The position numbers were made by a program, and so were the translations under genes. From Parasponia andersonii (lineage: Eukaryota; Streptophyta; Magnoliopsida; Rosales; Cannabaceae): a DNA stretch of 64,000 nucleotides. The notes beneath the pieces were generated by a model. It did not search any database and was not told where the DNA came from. It saw only the letters and a program-made list of their open reading frames with translations. Below, one piece after another: positions 54,961-64,000 of this stretch. Numbering within the stretch: position 1 is the first letter of the stretch; each line of letters opens with the position of its first letter. Location of the stretch: the NCBI GenBank assembly GCA_002914805.1, contig JXTB01000078.1, forward strand, positions 923,235-987,234, read 5' to 3'.

Positions 54961-56242
54961 ACCCCCTGCAGACCCCTGCATGCCATGTGTTTGCAATCGG
55001 AGCTGCTGACGAAGGGTGGATGAAACCTATCACCCAGTATTTGACGTTGGGGAACCTACCCGCAGACCCCTCAGAAGCAAGGTCAGTCAGATTAAAAGCT
55101 GCCAGGTACTCAATGGTGGGTGAACAATTATACAGGAGATCGACAATGGGTCTGATGCTGTGGTGTATAGGTCCCGTCGAAGCGCAAAAACTGATGGAGG
55201 AAATCCACGAGGGAGTATGTGGCAACCACTCTGGCGGATGCAGCCTCACCCACAAGGCTCTAACAACTGGATACTTTTGATCATACATGATGGCAGAGGT
55301 AGCCTGATTCGTCAAGAAATGAGATAAATGCCAGAGATTCGCCCCAATGAAATGCCAGCCCGCCGAGGTACTTCATTCAAACATAACTCCTTGGCCGTTT
55401 GCCAAATGGGATCTGGACATCGTCGGAGAGCTCCCCAGAAGTCCAGGGGGAAGGAGCTACGTCCTGCTGGTCACGGATTACTTCACCAAATGGGTAGAGG
55501 CTGAAGCCTACGCGACCGTTAATAAAGCAAACACGATTAACTTCATCTGGAAGAACATAATCTGTCGATTCGGGATCCCGAAAGAGATACACACCGATTA
55601 TGGCACACAGTTCCAAAATGCTAAGCTCAAGGAGTTGTGCAAGCTGTACGATATAAGGCTAAGTTTCTCTTCTGTGAACTACTCTCAGGGGAACGACCAA
55701 GCAGAGGCAACGAACAAAGCCATATTCAGCAACATCAAAAAGAACTTACAGGAGGCTAAAGGCAAGCGGTTAGAAGAACTGCCGGCTGTTGTATGGGCCC
55801 ATCGAACCATAGAGCGGAGGTCAACTGGAAGAACGCCATTCGCCATGGTCTACAGATCAGAGGCTGTGATCCCGACCGAGGTCGGCCTCCCGACCCTCCG
55901 CTCCGAAGTGGTAAAAGATGCCCCCTTAACCGAATGTTAGTTAAGCCGCAACACAGACCTCCTGGTAGAAACGAGAAACATGGCCCTGGTCCACCTGGCT
56001 TCATACCACCAGCAAGCTAGGTCCTACTACGCAAAAAATGTTAGTGGCCGATGATTTAACGCCGGGGATTGGGTCCTGAAAGTTAGAACAGGGAATTCCT
56101 CGAAACTGGACTCCAATTGGATCGGACCCTATAAGGTGATCAAAGCGCTCGACAATGGTGCGTATATACTGAAAGAACTCAAGATCGGGAAAAATTTGCC
56201 GAACACGTGGAATGCTCAACACTTGAAAAAGTATCACGTGTA
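54961..56242 (+). pseudogene. Tat element integrase
   Basis: The N-terminal zinc domain has HEGVCGNH and, after TGA at 55278 and 55305, CDKCQRFA. The catalytic core has WDLDIVGELPRSPGGRSYVL (first Asp), IHTDYGTQFQ (second Asp) and NDQAEATNKAIFSNI (Glu), so the DDE triad is intact. The C-terminal part continues after TAG 55938 with ARSYYAKNVSGR, a TGA, then FNAGDWVLKV and WIGPYKV (GPY-type module), ending HLKKYHV with TAA at 56240. The core is 197 codons without a stop. Best preserved domain of the element. Confidence 0.9.
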
Positions 56243-56629
56243 AGGCACATGCATATGATGTAAGACCATGTGAATGCTTATATTATTGAAAAGCTTAAAT
56301 CCAAAATAGGTCAAGTTCCCTTTTTGCCGCATGGATTCATCTTTTGGATTGCTATGGAAAAGAGATCTGCCCGCAGTGGTAGACCCCACGCACTATTCAT
56401 GTGTAAGACCCATGTGAACGCTTATATTATTAAGAAACTTAATTCCGAAACAGGTCGGGTCTTCTGCCGCACGGAAAAAGGGTCTGCCCACAGTGGTAGA
56501 CCCCATGTTTTATTTGCACAGGCAAAAAATCATACCGGGCTACTACAGAAAAGGGTCCGCCCATAGTGGCAGACCCCACACCTCAGTTGCGGACCATACG
56601 CTCTATTTGCACAATCAGCAATCGTATTA
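56243..56629 (+). repeat. Tandem repeat region A in Tat 3' tail
   Basis: Two units of about 140 bp start GTAAGACC(C)ATGTGAA at 56261 and 56402. A shorter motif, TCTGCCC(G/A)CAGTGGTAGACCCCA, recurs at about 56370, 56485 and 56547. Confidence 0.75.
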
Positions 56630-57335
56630 TGGGGATCACATCGCTTGTTGATGACCTGAGAAAACGTACAAAGTGGGAAGAGCTACGCAACTAAAAACTT
56701 GCCAGTAGACCTCAAAAACGATCGTACTATGGGGATCCCGTCACTTGTCGACGACCCGAGAAAACGTACGAAGAGGAAAGAGCTGCGCAACCAAAAACTT
56801 GCCAGCAGACCTCAAAAAAGGTTGTACTATTGGGATCACGTCGCTTGTCGACGACCCAAGAAAACGTATGAAGAGGAAAGAGCTGCGCAACCAAAAACTT
56901 GCCAGTAGACCTCAAAAACGATCGTACTATTGGGATCACATTGCTTGTTGACGACCCGAGAAAACGTATGAAGAAGGAGGAGCTGGGCAACCAAAACTTA
57001 CCAGCAGACCTCAAAAACGATCGTACTATGGTGATCACGTCGCTTGACGATGACCTGAAAGAACATACGAAGAGGAAAGAGCTACGCAACCAAAAACTTG
57101 CCAGCAGACCTCAAAAATGATCGTACTATGGGGATCACATCGCTTGTCAACCCGAGAAAACGTACGAAGAGGAAAGAGCTGTGCAACCAAAAACTTGCCA
57201 CCAGACCTCGAAAACGATCGTACTGTGGGGATCACGTTGCTTGACGACGACCTGAGAAAACGTACGAAGAAGGAGGAGCTGTGTAACTAAAACTTGCCAG
57301 CAGACCTCGAAAACAATCGTACTATGGGAATCACA
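56630..57335 (+). repeat. Tandem repeat region B: seven 100-bp units
   Basis: GGGATCACRTCGCTTG-type unit starts lie near 56635, 56735, 56835, 56935, 57034, 57134, 57231 and 57330, a period of 96-100 bp. Each unit carries GACGACCCGAGAAAACGTACG, CTGCGCAACCAAAAACTTGCC and GACCTCAAAAACGATCGTACT. Units are roughly 85-95% alike by eye. Short ORFs on both strands here are shadows of the periodicity. Confidence 0.92.
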
Positions 57336-57419
57336 TCGTGCAATAAAATGCTTACCGATGGCCCGAGAAAACGTACGAGGAGAAAAGGACCGCGCAACCC
57401 AAAAGCTTGCCAGCAAACC

Positions 57420-57700
57420 CCCTAAGGAACATTTTAGCTACACGAAGAACTAAAAGAAAGCAGGGTCAGGATCCACCCATTGGAAGTAGACACTCCCTAA
57501 GAAACATTTTAGCTATACAAAGAGCTAAAGGAAAGTAGGGTCGGAATCAACCTGTTAGAAGTGGACCCTCCCTAAGAAACATTTTAGCTATACGAAGAGC
57601 TAAAGGAAAGCAGGGTCGGAATCCACCTGTTGGAAGTGGACCCTTCCTAAGGAATATTTTAGCTATACGAAGACCTAAAGGAAAGCAGACTCTACTCGAG
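57420..57700 (+). repeat. Tandem repeat region C: about 75-bp units
   Basis: CCTAAGRAACATTTTAGCTA starts near 57421, 57496, 57572 and 57647, with the middle GAGCTAAAGGAAAGCAGGG and TTGGAAGTGGAC kept. Three full units and a partial one. Unrelated in sequence to region B. Confidence 0.88.
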
Positions 57701-58300
57701 GGATGGTTTAATTGCACATGGGCAGGATGTGAACTGATTTGGAGTCTACCCATTGGAAGTAGTCCAGTACCAGACCAAACGTAAGGACAGAGATTAAGAT
57801 TAAAGTATGTTTATTATGTCCTAAAAATACAAAGCGCACGGCCAACAGTGGCACGCGCTCGTGAGCCCTATTTACGAGAGGCAGGTCGCGAACGGACTCG
57901 CAGGGAGACGTCAGAGTGGTAGTGCCCTGTTTGTTCCCGGTAAGAGCCAAGCCTAGGCCTTCTCCTTTGCAGCGACGGGTCCAAACAATGGTCGACCAAC
58001 CCCTGGAGCTGGTTCCGAGCGTGGTCCCATTTGGGTCGGAGAAGTCCAGTCACACGCGCGGGTCGAACTCTACCAAAGCAAGTCATAACAGAAGTTATAC
58101 CTCCTTAAAACCGGATGAGCCAAAGCTCACATCCCTATCTCCTGAACTAATCTTGTCAGTCATAGCTCGAGGAGGACTCACTAATAGTCTACAATAAGGT
58201 TTGACTTTACCCAGGCACAATCAACAAAGAAAAAGAAAAATGACTAAAAAGAATTGCTCTGTTCTTATTATTTATACGGAGGGTTACAACGAGGGTCAGC
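57701..58300. other. Tat 3' region between tandem repeats and antisense gene
   Basis: No convincing coding on either strand. Probably holds the 3' end of the antisense transcript. Confidence 0.45.
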
Positions 58301-58326
58301 TTTACAAATGTACAAAATTAGGGACC

Positions 58327-59570
58327 CTAATTACCTCCAGCCAAAGGAGCGCAGCTAGTCCCGGCGCTTGGACCAGCTCCGGTGGAGGGTGGCGTACCAG
58401 GGTCGGATTCATCACTGGACAAAATGACCGCACTAGATCCCTTACCAGTTGAGACCCCAAGACCAAGCTGACTGCCAGAGGCTTCCGAGGTTTGGTCTGG
58501 TAGACCAGAAGCAGGGATAGGCTCTTTGGCAATAGAGGCGGATGTAGAGGGACCGTCCTTTACCGCAGCAAGCATCTCCAGCATGTAAGTGGGGTATGTG
58601 ATGCTGATCCCATCCCCAAGCTCCTGCATATAGTACTTGACGGAATATTGGTCTCTCTCGATGCCTTTCTGCTCGTCAAACTGGTCTGGCATTACCATCT
58701 CAGCGTGGCCTTTGAATTCTCTATTCTCCCAGCCAGACCTATAGCTTTCCACAGAAAGGACATCCACCTGCCTCTGGTACCTTGTTTTCAACTTCTTCGC
58801 GTCCGCCAACCTATCCCTCAGTGCTGCTAGCCTAAGCTCTGCTTGCCGCTGCGATAAATCGACCCAAAAAGTGTTAATGTCGGCAAGGTCCTCACCATGT
58901 TTGCGAGACATCTCTACATGAGCACACATCAGATTTTTGTGATCCAAGTAGAGATGTCGATTTACCTCGTTGGACCGATCAAGCCTGCGTCGCAGGGAGT
59001 GGGCCTCTAGCTTGGCTTTCACCTCGACTTTCCTCGCTTCTTTGGCGTCATTGACAGCCCTGTTTGCGAGTGATAAAAGCCAGTCCCATCTCTGCCCCTG
59101 CGCTCTGCAGCTCTTGCTCCTTGACCCTGAGCTCGTTTTGAGCCAGTCTGGTGGCCTTAGATTGAGCGAGCTTGTCGGCCTCTGCCTCGGCCAGTCTCGC
59201 TACTAGCTCCTCGCGCCTGGTCCTCTCGACACTCAGAGCATGAGCCACTACGCTGCTGACCCTCGCCTCATTGAGGCTCCGATATAAATCGAAGTCAGTC
59301 CTCAACTCGGCAAGGGCGGCCTTGCTGCGCTCGGCCAGTACAGAGCGGGAGTTCAGCTCCTCGGTCAAATCCCTGATGCGGGAGGAATAAAAAGACCGGA
59401 TGGCGACTAGCTGCAAGTTAAACAAAAAAAGGGGGGTCCGCGTCTAGCAAGGATGTTGAGAAACGTAAAGGCGACCGAATGAACCAAACCTGCATGAGGG
59501 TACGGTTGGCGACAAGTTCGACGTTCTCCAAAGAGAGCATCTCCAGCTCTAGCTCCATGGCTGGACCCTA
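58327..59570 (-). pseudogene. Antisense gene of Tat element: coiled-coil C-terminal exons
   Basis: On the minus strand, 59425-59048 reads EELNSRSVLAERSKAALAEL, then RREELVARLAEAEADKLAQS, a long coiled coil rich in Glu, Ala, Leu and Arg. A frameshift at about 59080 leads to 59022-58327, first coiled coil (EAHSLRRRLDRSNEVNRHLY) and then a Tyr-containing segment (QYSVKYYMQELGDGIS) and a Ser/Thr/Pro-rich, acidic tail with VILSSDESDPGTPP. The last frame of 231 codons is open. Together with 59549-61433 it forms one antisense gene. Its protein role is unknown. Confidence 0.65.
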
Positions 59571-60316
59571 CCTGGGAAATGTGGCTCTACCCCGCCAACC
59601 GTGAGGGCACCCTCTCCCCCAGCTGGGCATGCCTCCGAAGTAGCAGTGGCAGGGGTGAAAGAAAGTTGGGCGTCACCGAGTGCGTAGCCGGCGGTGGCAG
59701 GGGGTGGCGCATCCTCGGCAGAAGATGCCACAACTGTTGCTGACCCCCTGGGAGCACCACCCTAGTGTGATTTTTCGGTCTTGTCTTGACCATTCCCTTC
59801 TGACGGGCTACTACGCGCGGACCTTCTTCTCCTCAAGAGAGTCAGTGTGGCCCCATCATCATCGCTATCAGAAGAAGGGGCGACCCTTCCCCTCTGCTCT
59901 GCCGGGACCTCAATTTCTTTGGATGAGCCAGCCTCGTGGCGCCGCTTTATTTGGACCGGAGGGGGGGAAGACAGCTGAGATTTCAACCTCGGAGCCCCTC
60001 CACTGAGCTCGGCAATCTCCCCACCAAGGTGACCTGCACTCGACCACGCACTCATTTTCAAACCGGAGTCGGGGGAGGAAGAAGTTGGTACAGTAGACCC
60101 CCTGGGCGGACTCAGGGGCGTCCCTTCGCCATGTGCGGCTTGTGTGGCCAGTGTCACCCAGACGGAGGTCCGCTTGCTTTGGAGCGGAGAACCACGGGCA
60201 CTTCATCCCCTGAAGGCACCACGAGATGACGACCGACGGTTGCCTTGGAGCGAGCTTTATGCCCGGCAGTACCCCCTTGACGGGGGAGGGGTCTGTCGAT
60301 GGGCCCGTTTTAGAAC
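59549..60316 (-). pseudogene. Antisense gene of Tat element: acidic/basic central exon
   Basis: The minus-strand frame 60157-59762, continuing after a stop in 59731-59549, contains VPAEQRGRVAPSSDSDDDG and TLLRRRRSARSSPSEG, a low-complexity region of the type seen in the middle of Tat antisense proteins. A splice acceptor TTTTTTACAG lies at 60317. The frame that joins from the upstream exon is uncertain, because the first 100 bp after the acceptor read best in another frame, so small indels are likely. Confidence 0.5.
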
Positions 60317-61433
60317 CTGTAAAAAATAAGCAACATGTTTAGATCACGGCCATAATCCGATCGACAAAGCTCAAGAACGTGGAAACGAACCCACCTCTAA
60401 CCCTCTTAGGGGCGGCGGCTTCCTTCCTACGGAGCCTGACGTACTCCTCGGCCACAAACCTCACGACCTCCTCGAGCTTGTGGCTAGTCGGCGCCACCAG
60501 GTCGTTGGAGCCTACCAACTGGCTTGAAGCCATAACCTGACGACCTTCCATGGCAATTCAATCATGCTCATCGTGGCGGAATCGGTTCAGAGCAGAGGCA
60601 TCAAGTCGGCTCCGCAGATGCTTTGTGATAACCCAGGTATCCAGGAGGAAGGGAAGGTATGAGACCATCCTGGGCATCATATTCATCACCTGAGGGTTGA
60701 GGGCAGCCTGGATGTGCCGGCAGTCCCCAGGAGATCCGAAGATAATGATCCCTTCCAGGCTTTTTAGCCGCCCTGCCGATAAATGCGGCACGAGCCTGTT
60801 TTCTTCTGTAGAGGCTGCACAAAACAAAATAACGTGAGCAATAATATACGAGGAGAACACAGACCCGAAAACTACGACCTAGCACTTACTCTGCAAGAAA
60901 ACTGAGGGAATTGGGAAATGCTCCCCATTCACCCAAGGGGAGCACCACGCCCCTCCAACAGCGTATAGCCTAGCGTGGAAGTCCCATTGCTTGTTTGACC
61001 TTAGCAGGCCCCAGAAGATGTGACGTTCCGGGAGCGGTTAGAGGTAAAAGGTGGGGCAGGAACTCTTTTTAGGGATGAGGGTGAGTTTGTAAGCATAAAA
61101 GACCACCTCTAGGTCGATATGCAGGTTATAAAGAATTGACAGGGCAGAAAGCCCCATCAAAATCATGACCCCGTTTACGTTCAACTACATCGGATGGATC
61201 CCCGTCAAAGCAAAGAATTGGTGGATCAGAGGAGAAAGAGGGAATCGTAGCCATTCCAGATGTTTTCTACCCAAGATAATAGAACCCTCAGGGGCAGAGG
61301 GATGAATATACCAATCTACGGGGCCTTCGACCCTTTGCAGCATCACTCCGCTGGGGAGGCAGAGCTGTCTCCTCAGTGAATTCAACTCCAAATCCACGAT
61401 GGGGTGCAATTCCTGATCTTGACTCGAGGCCAT
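60317..61433 (-). pseudogene. Antisense gene of Tat element: N-terminal exons with putative gypsy-type transposon domain
   Basis: ATG 61433 opens MASSQDQELHPIVDLELNSL, then PVDWYIHPSAPEGSIILGRK and RFPLSPLIHQFFALTGIHPM. Past TAG at 61185 the same frame goes on through LNVNGVMILMGLSALSILYN and IPKKSSCPTFYL to SVFLQ. A GT-AG intron of 75 bp (60889-60815) follows, and the frame resumes as STEENRLVPHLSAGRLKSLE, down to a TGA at 60558, then VAPTSHKLEEVVRFVAEEYV. A second intron probably spans about 60394-60317 (AGAG|GTGGGT to TTTACAG|G). Layout and motifs fit the plant putative gypsy-type transposon domain carried antisense by Tat elements. The intron keeps phase, which supports a real gene. Confidence 0.7.
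60815..60889 (-). other. Intron in the antisense Tat gene
   Basis: On the minus strand the donor is CAGA|GTAAGTGCTAGG at 60889 and the acceptor TTTTGTTTTGTGCAG|CCTC at 60815. Removing 75 bp joins the codons in frame (Thr is formed from A + CC). Confidence 0.7.
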
Positions 61434-61754
61434 TGTTCTGGATACGATCGAAAGTGCAAAAGTCTCTTGAAAGGGGGAAGTCGGAAACCCTAGGATTTTA
61501 AGAGGCTAGAATAATTGAAGATTTTAGTAAAGTAGCAAATGAACGTAAGTGCGGCTTTTATAGAGGGAGAGCCGAAGAGTTTTTCTGGAAAAGTGGAGAG
61601 CAAAGGAGACCGAACAGTCAGAACTTCAAAATTTAAAAAATTTCGTGACATAGGATGGCGTGCCTCCACGTCGGCAAGGGGGAGCCACGTGTATCCCCAA
61701 ATTGGAAGAATAGATAAACGATTTCCCCACTTGACGGATACGAATCCATCAAGT
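61434..61754. other. Tat 3' region between antisense start and polypurine tract
   Basis: Should hold the promoter of the antisense gene. No clear TATA box on the minus strand and no coding sequence on the plus strand. Confidence 0.4.
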
Positions 61755-61771
61755 AGGGAAATGGGGGTAGT
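61755..61771 (+). other. Polypurine tract of Tat element
   Basis: AGGGAAATGGGGGTAGT directly precedes the TGTGGGACCC start of the 3' LTR. Confidence 0.8.
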
Positions 61772-62599
61772 TGTGGGACCCGTTCCCAAATCATATACCA
61801 TGTGGATGATTAAGTGGCAGAATAGGTCACGAGTAGGGCCCACCGTTCGACATGTGTCAAGAGTGACTAGCTAAAGGCCACGCGAGTCGCACATGATATC
61901 ACATCGGCCATTGGGCTGTCCGAAGTTAGGGCCGAGCCCATCCCAGACCCTGGATGGACTCGGCCCAGTCCGATTCTTACCTCGACAGCTGGGGGGTCGG
62001 AAGCCCCAAGGGTCTTCTACCAGAATACAATGGAAAGTAACTCACAGCTCCAGACCCAGACAGAGCATTTAATGCGATCCTGAGTAGGTGTGCGCAGAGG
62101 GCAAGCTATCCTGACAGAACGACGATTTGTCCAAATCTCGCCCCTGACAGACTTGAGCCATAGGAGACGGCGGAAACCAGACTACAATGGTACAGGGGAG
62201 ATCGCGGTAATCCCGGCCTGTGACCTCTGGAAAAAGTCTGGAGGAAAAAGGTACTCAGTCCTGAGATTGTAAACTGGGTGGTATACAATCTCAGGACTAT
62301 ACATATATGAGCCATGCGTTCCCAAAGAGGGGCATGTACGCGTACAAAAAAGAAGTATTTAAAAGCTTACAAGCAAGAAACAAAGATATACTTTTATAGA
62401 ATTAAATCCTTGCTACCCTAAATCAAAGAAAGACCACTGACTTAAGCATCGGAGAGTCTTTGCAGGTGGCCACCCCCACCTCTCCGACCCTGCCTGGAGT
62501 TCAGAGCACTTTGGGATAGCGAGGACACGTGGACAATTGGAGGACATAGCATCAGCGGTTCAGAGATACGTGGACGGCTGGTGAGAAACCGAGCCAACA
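61772..62599 (+). repeat. 3' LTR of Tat element (828 bp)
   Basis: TGTGGGACCC to GAGCCAACA. Differs from the 5' LTR by a 13-bp deletion in the hairpin loop (stems at 62257-62270 and 62285-62298) and by about 60 substitutions, nearly all transitions. Confidence 0.92.
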
Positions 62600-62604
62600 T
62601 TTTG
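62600..62604. repeat. Right target-site duplication of the Tat element (TTTTG)
   Basis: Matches 49978-49982. Confidence 0.85.
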
Positions 62605-63035
62605 TGTGTTTCTGATTCTAACAAGATCAGAGTAGAGTCTTTATCTGTTGTACAACGGAAGGACAACTACTCCCAATGCTTATATTTTATACTAAGATAG
62701 TATTAAATATAAATTACTTACTAGTTACTGAAATTAATAAAAACAAAAAATGCGCAGAAAATATTAAATACAAAAATAAAGAAGAACACAAAATTTAGAG
62801 AGGTACGTCCTATAATGCAAAAAGTCAGAAACAAATGGAAAAAAAGGTAAAAATAAAACTATGGAAGACCTTGGGAATAAAGGTCCTCACCAATAGAGAG
62901 CTAATTTTTTGGATGATTAAAACCAATAACACAAGGTTTTATTTATAGCCAACAATAGATCTCAAATATTCATACACAAGTGATGTGGGATAAAGCGTAA
63001 AACAATTACAAAAGCTAACAAGTTAAAGTCTAACA
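62605..63035 (-). repeat. LTR of minus-strand copia element (partial or whole)
   Basis: On the minus strand the LTR starts TGTTAGACTTTAAC at 63035, after a purine run AAGATAAAGAG (63046-63036) that serves as polypurine tract. A TATA-like CTATAAATAAAAC lies at about 62937. It ends near the Tat insertion at 62604, so the Tat element has inserted at or close to the end of this LTR. Whether a few bases continue left of 49978 is not resolved. Confidence 0.65.
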
Positions 63036-63135
63036 CTCTTTATCTTAGCAAATTAGTAGGTCCCACCCAAATTTCCCCATTTCATGTATCCTCTATCCAT
63101 TACAGCAACACCACTTTATGCGCCAAAAGACACCA

Positions 63136-64000
63136 TCAATTTTGTAGGATATTGATTAAGTCCAAACAATGATTGAACTTGATTGATATCACCACCTTAG
63201 TCATCATATCCGCAAGATTCTCAGCAGTCCTAATTTTCTGAAATAGTATCTCTCCTTCATCAATAATCTCCTGTACAAAGTGATATTGGACATCAATATG
63301 CTTCGTACGCATATGGTATACTAGATTTTTCGCTATGTAAATGATACTATGACTATCAGAATAAATACAGACATGCTCCTAAACAACTCCTAACTCTTCT
63401 AGTAATCCTTGTAACCAAATAACTTCCTTCAAAGCCTCTGCAACTACCATGTACTCTGCCTCTGTAGTAGACAAAGCAACTGTAGACTGTAAAGTAAACT
63501 TCCAACTAATTTGTGCTCTTGTAAATGTGAATACATATCCAGTAGTTGAATGACATTTATCCAAATCACCAGCATAATCGGAATCAACACAACCAGTCAC
63601 ACACTGACCAAGTCTATCATCCCACTCGAAAATAAAACCAATATATACAGTCTTCAATAAGTACCATAGAATCCATTTCACAGCTTACCAATGATCTTTT
63701 CTCGAATCATGCATATGCTTGCTCAGAACTCCAACTGCATGTGAAATGTCGGGTCTCATACACATCATCGCATACATCAAGCTACCATCCGCATTTGAAT
63801 ATGAAACTTGTGACATGTACTCTTGCTCTATATCTGTACTCAGAGATAAAGATGTACTAAGCTTGAAATGAGGAGCAAGTGGTGTACTAACAGGTTTTGA
63901 TTGTTCAGTCATACTAAAACGCTGTAATTCTTTCTTTAGATATGCTTCTGAGTCAAAATAACCTTGCTTCTCTCTCTATCTCTGCTAATCTCCATACCGA
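63136..64000 (-). pseudogene. Ty1/copia reverse transcriptase C-terminus and RNase H (runs off window)
   Basis: From 64000 down, the frame reads SEAYLKKELQRFSMTEQSKP, VSTPLAPHFKL and GSLMYAMMCMRPDISHAVGV (end of RT), then, after a stop at 63685, WILWYLLKT, CVDSDYAGDLDKCHSTTGYV (first RNase H Asp) and LSTTEAEYMVVAEALKEVIW (Glu). After a TAG at 63379 it reads VCIYSDSHSIIYIAKNLVYH (Asp) and RTAENLADMMTKVV. It ends TGA at 63136, followed by the purine tract and LTR. Two in-frame stops disable it. Otherwise it is well preserved and belongs to the usual plant copia type. Confidence 0.9.

Larger units (their letters stand above)
49983..62599 (+). mobile_element. Full-length Tat-lineage Ty3/gypsy retrotransposon (12.6 kb)
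   Basis: Structure: 5' LTR, TGGCGCC primer-binding site, one-frame gag-pol (gag, protease, RT, RNase H, archaeal-type second RNase H, integrase), a 5.5-kb 3' region with tandem repeats and an antisense gene, polypurine tract, 3' LTR and the 5-bp duplication TTTTG. Two RNase H domains and an antisense additional ORF are hallmarks of the Tat (Ogre/Retand-related) lineage. Hand comparison of the LTRs gives about 60 substitutions in 828 aligned bases, almost all transitions, plus one 13-bp indel. Several in-frame stops and at least two frameshifts show it is no longer autonomous. GC content is clearly higher than in the surroundings. Confidence 0.93.

Noticed and set aside
56630-57335. CRISPR-like array
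   Set aside because: Units are about 100 bp with no unique spacers, inside a plant retrotransposon. These are tandem repeats.
56699-57416. Overlapping ORFs on both strands at 56.7-57.4 kb
   Set aside because: Products of 100-bp periodicity. They repeat the same peptide and shift frame whenever a unit is not a multiple of 3.

Overview
This is a 64-kb piece of a plant nuclear genome, most likely a eudicot. It is AT-rich and intron-containing, and it is packed with degraded LTR retrotransposons of plant lineages (Ty1/copia, Athila, chromovirus and Tat). One clear host gene is present: a nuclear glycyl-tRNA synthetase with nine exons on the + strand (32982-36665). There are three N runs (24355-24765, 34981-34983, 51571-51869). 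The 3-base run sits inside a GlyRS exon and appears to hide a short conserved coding stretch.

Left third (1-28588), a nest of elements. A Ty1/copia element (+) enters from the left edge region and ends at 6746 with a 1.77-kb LTR. It abuts an Athila-type Ty3/gypsy element, called X here, on the - strand (6747-28588). X is split in its reverse transcriptase by a second, complete Athila-type element, Y (8023-21650, 13.6 kb). Y has both LTRs and a matching 5-bp duplication ACTCT. Y itself carries a solo copia-type LTR (12054-13703, duplication AACTC), and X carries a solo LTR of another family (22728-25381, duplication TTAGG). Insertion order can therefore be read directly from the sequence.

Middle (28589-49982). 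A short copia fragment and a chromovirus-like leader, gag and protease remnant lead up to GlyRS. The gene has two in-frame AUGs: an upstream one in weak context that adds a basic, Ser/Leu-rich 37-residue extension, and a downstream one in strong context. This suggests one gene serving mitochondria and cytosol. Downstream are AT-rich spacers, a roughly 0.7-kb foldback element (38243-38968), a leader-like region without a main ORF (40361-42540), a solo copia LTR (44535-46186, duplication TCATT), a hAT-like non-autonomous element (46375-47130, 8-bp duplication) and a small MITE inside TA microsatellites (47210-47451).

Right (49983-64000). A full-length Tat-lineage Ty3/gypsy element (49983-62599, duplication TTTTG) has LTRs of 841 and 828 bp that differ at about 7% of sites by hand count. 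Its order is PBS, gag, protease, RT, RNase H, a second archaeal-type RNase H, integrase, then a long 3' region with three families of tandem repeats and an antisense, intron-containing additional gene. In-frame stops are mostly TAG, as expected from C-to-T decay of CAG. Directly right of it is the 3' end of a minus-strand copia element (RT, RNase H and LTR) that runs off the window.

No prokaryotic-type system, CRISPR array, rRNA or tRNA gene was recognised. The most informative novelties are the antisense gene and repeat-rich tail of the Tat element, the self-nested Athila pair, the dual-start GlyRS and its collapsed gap.
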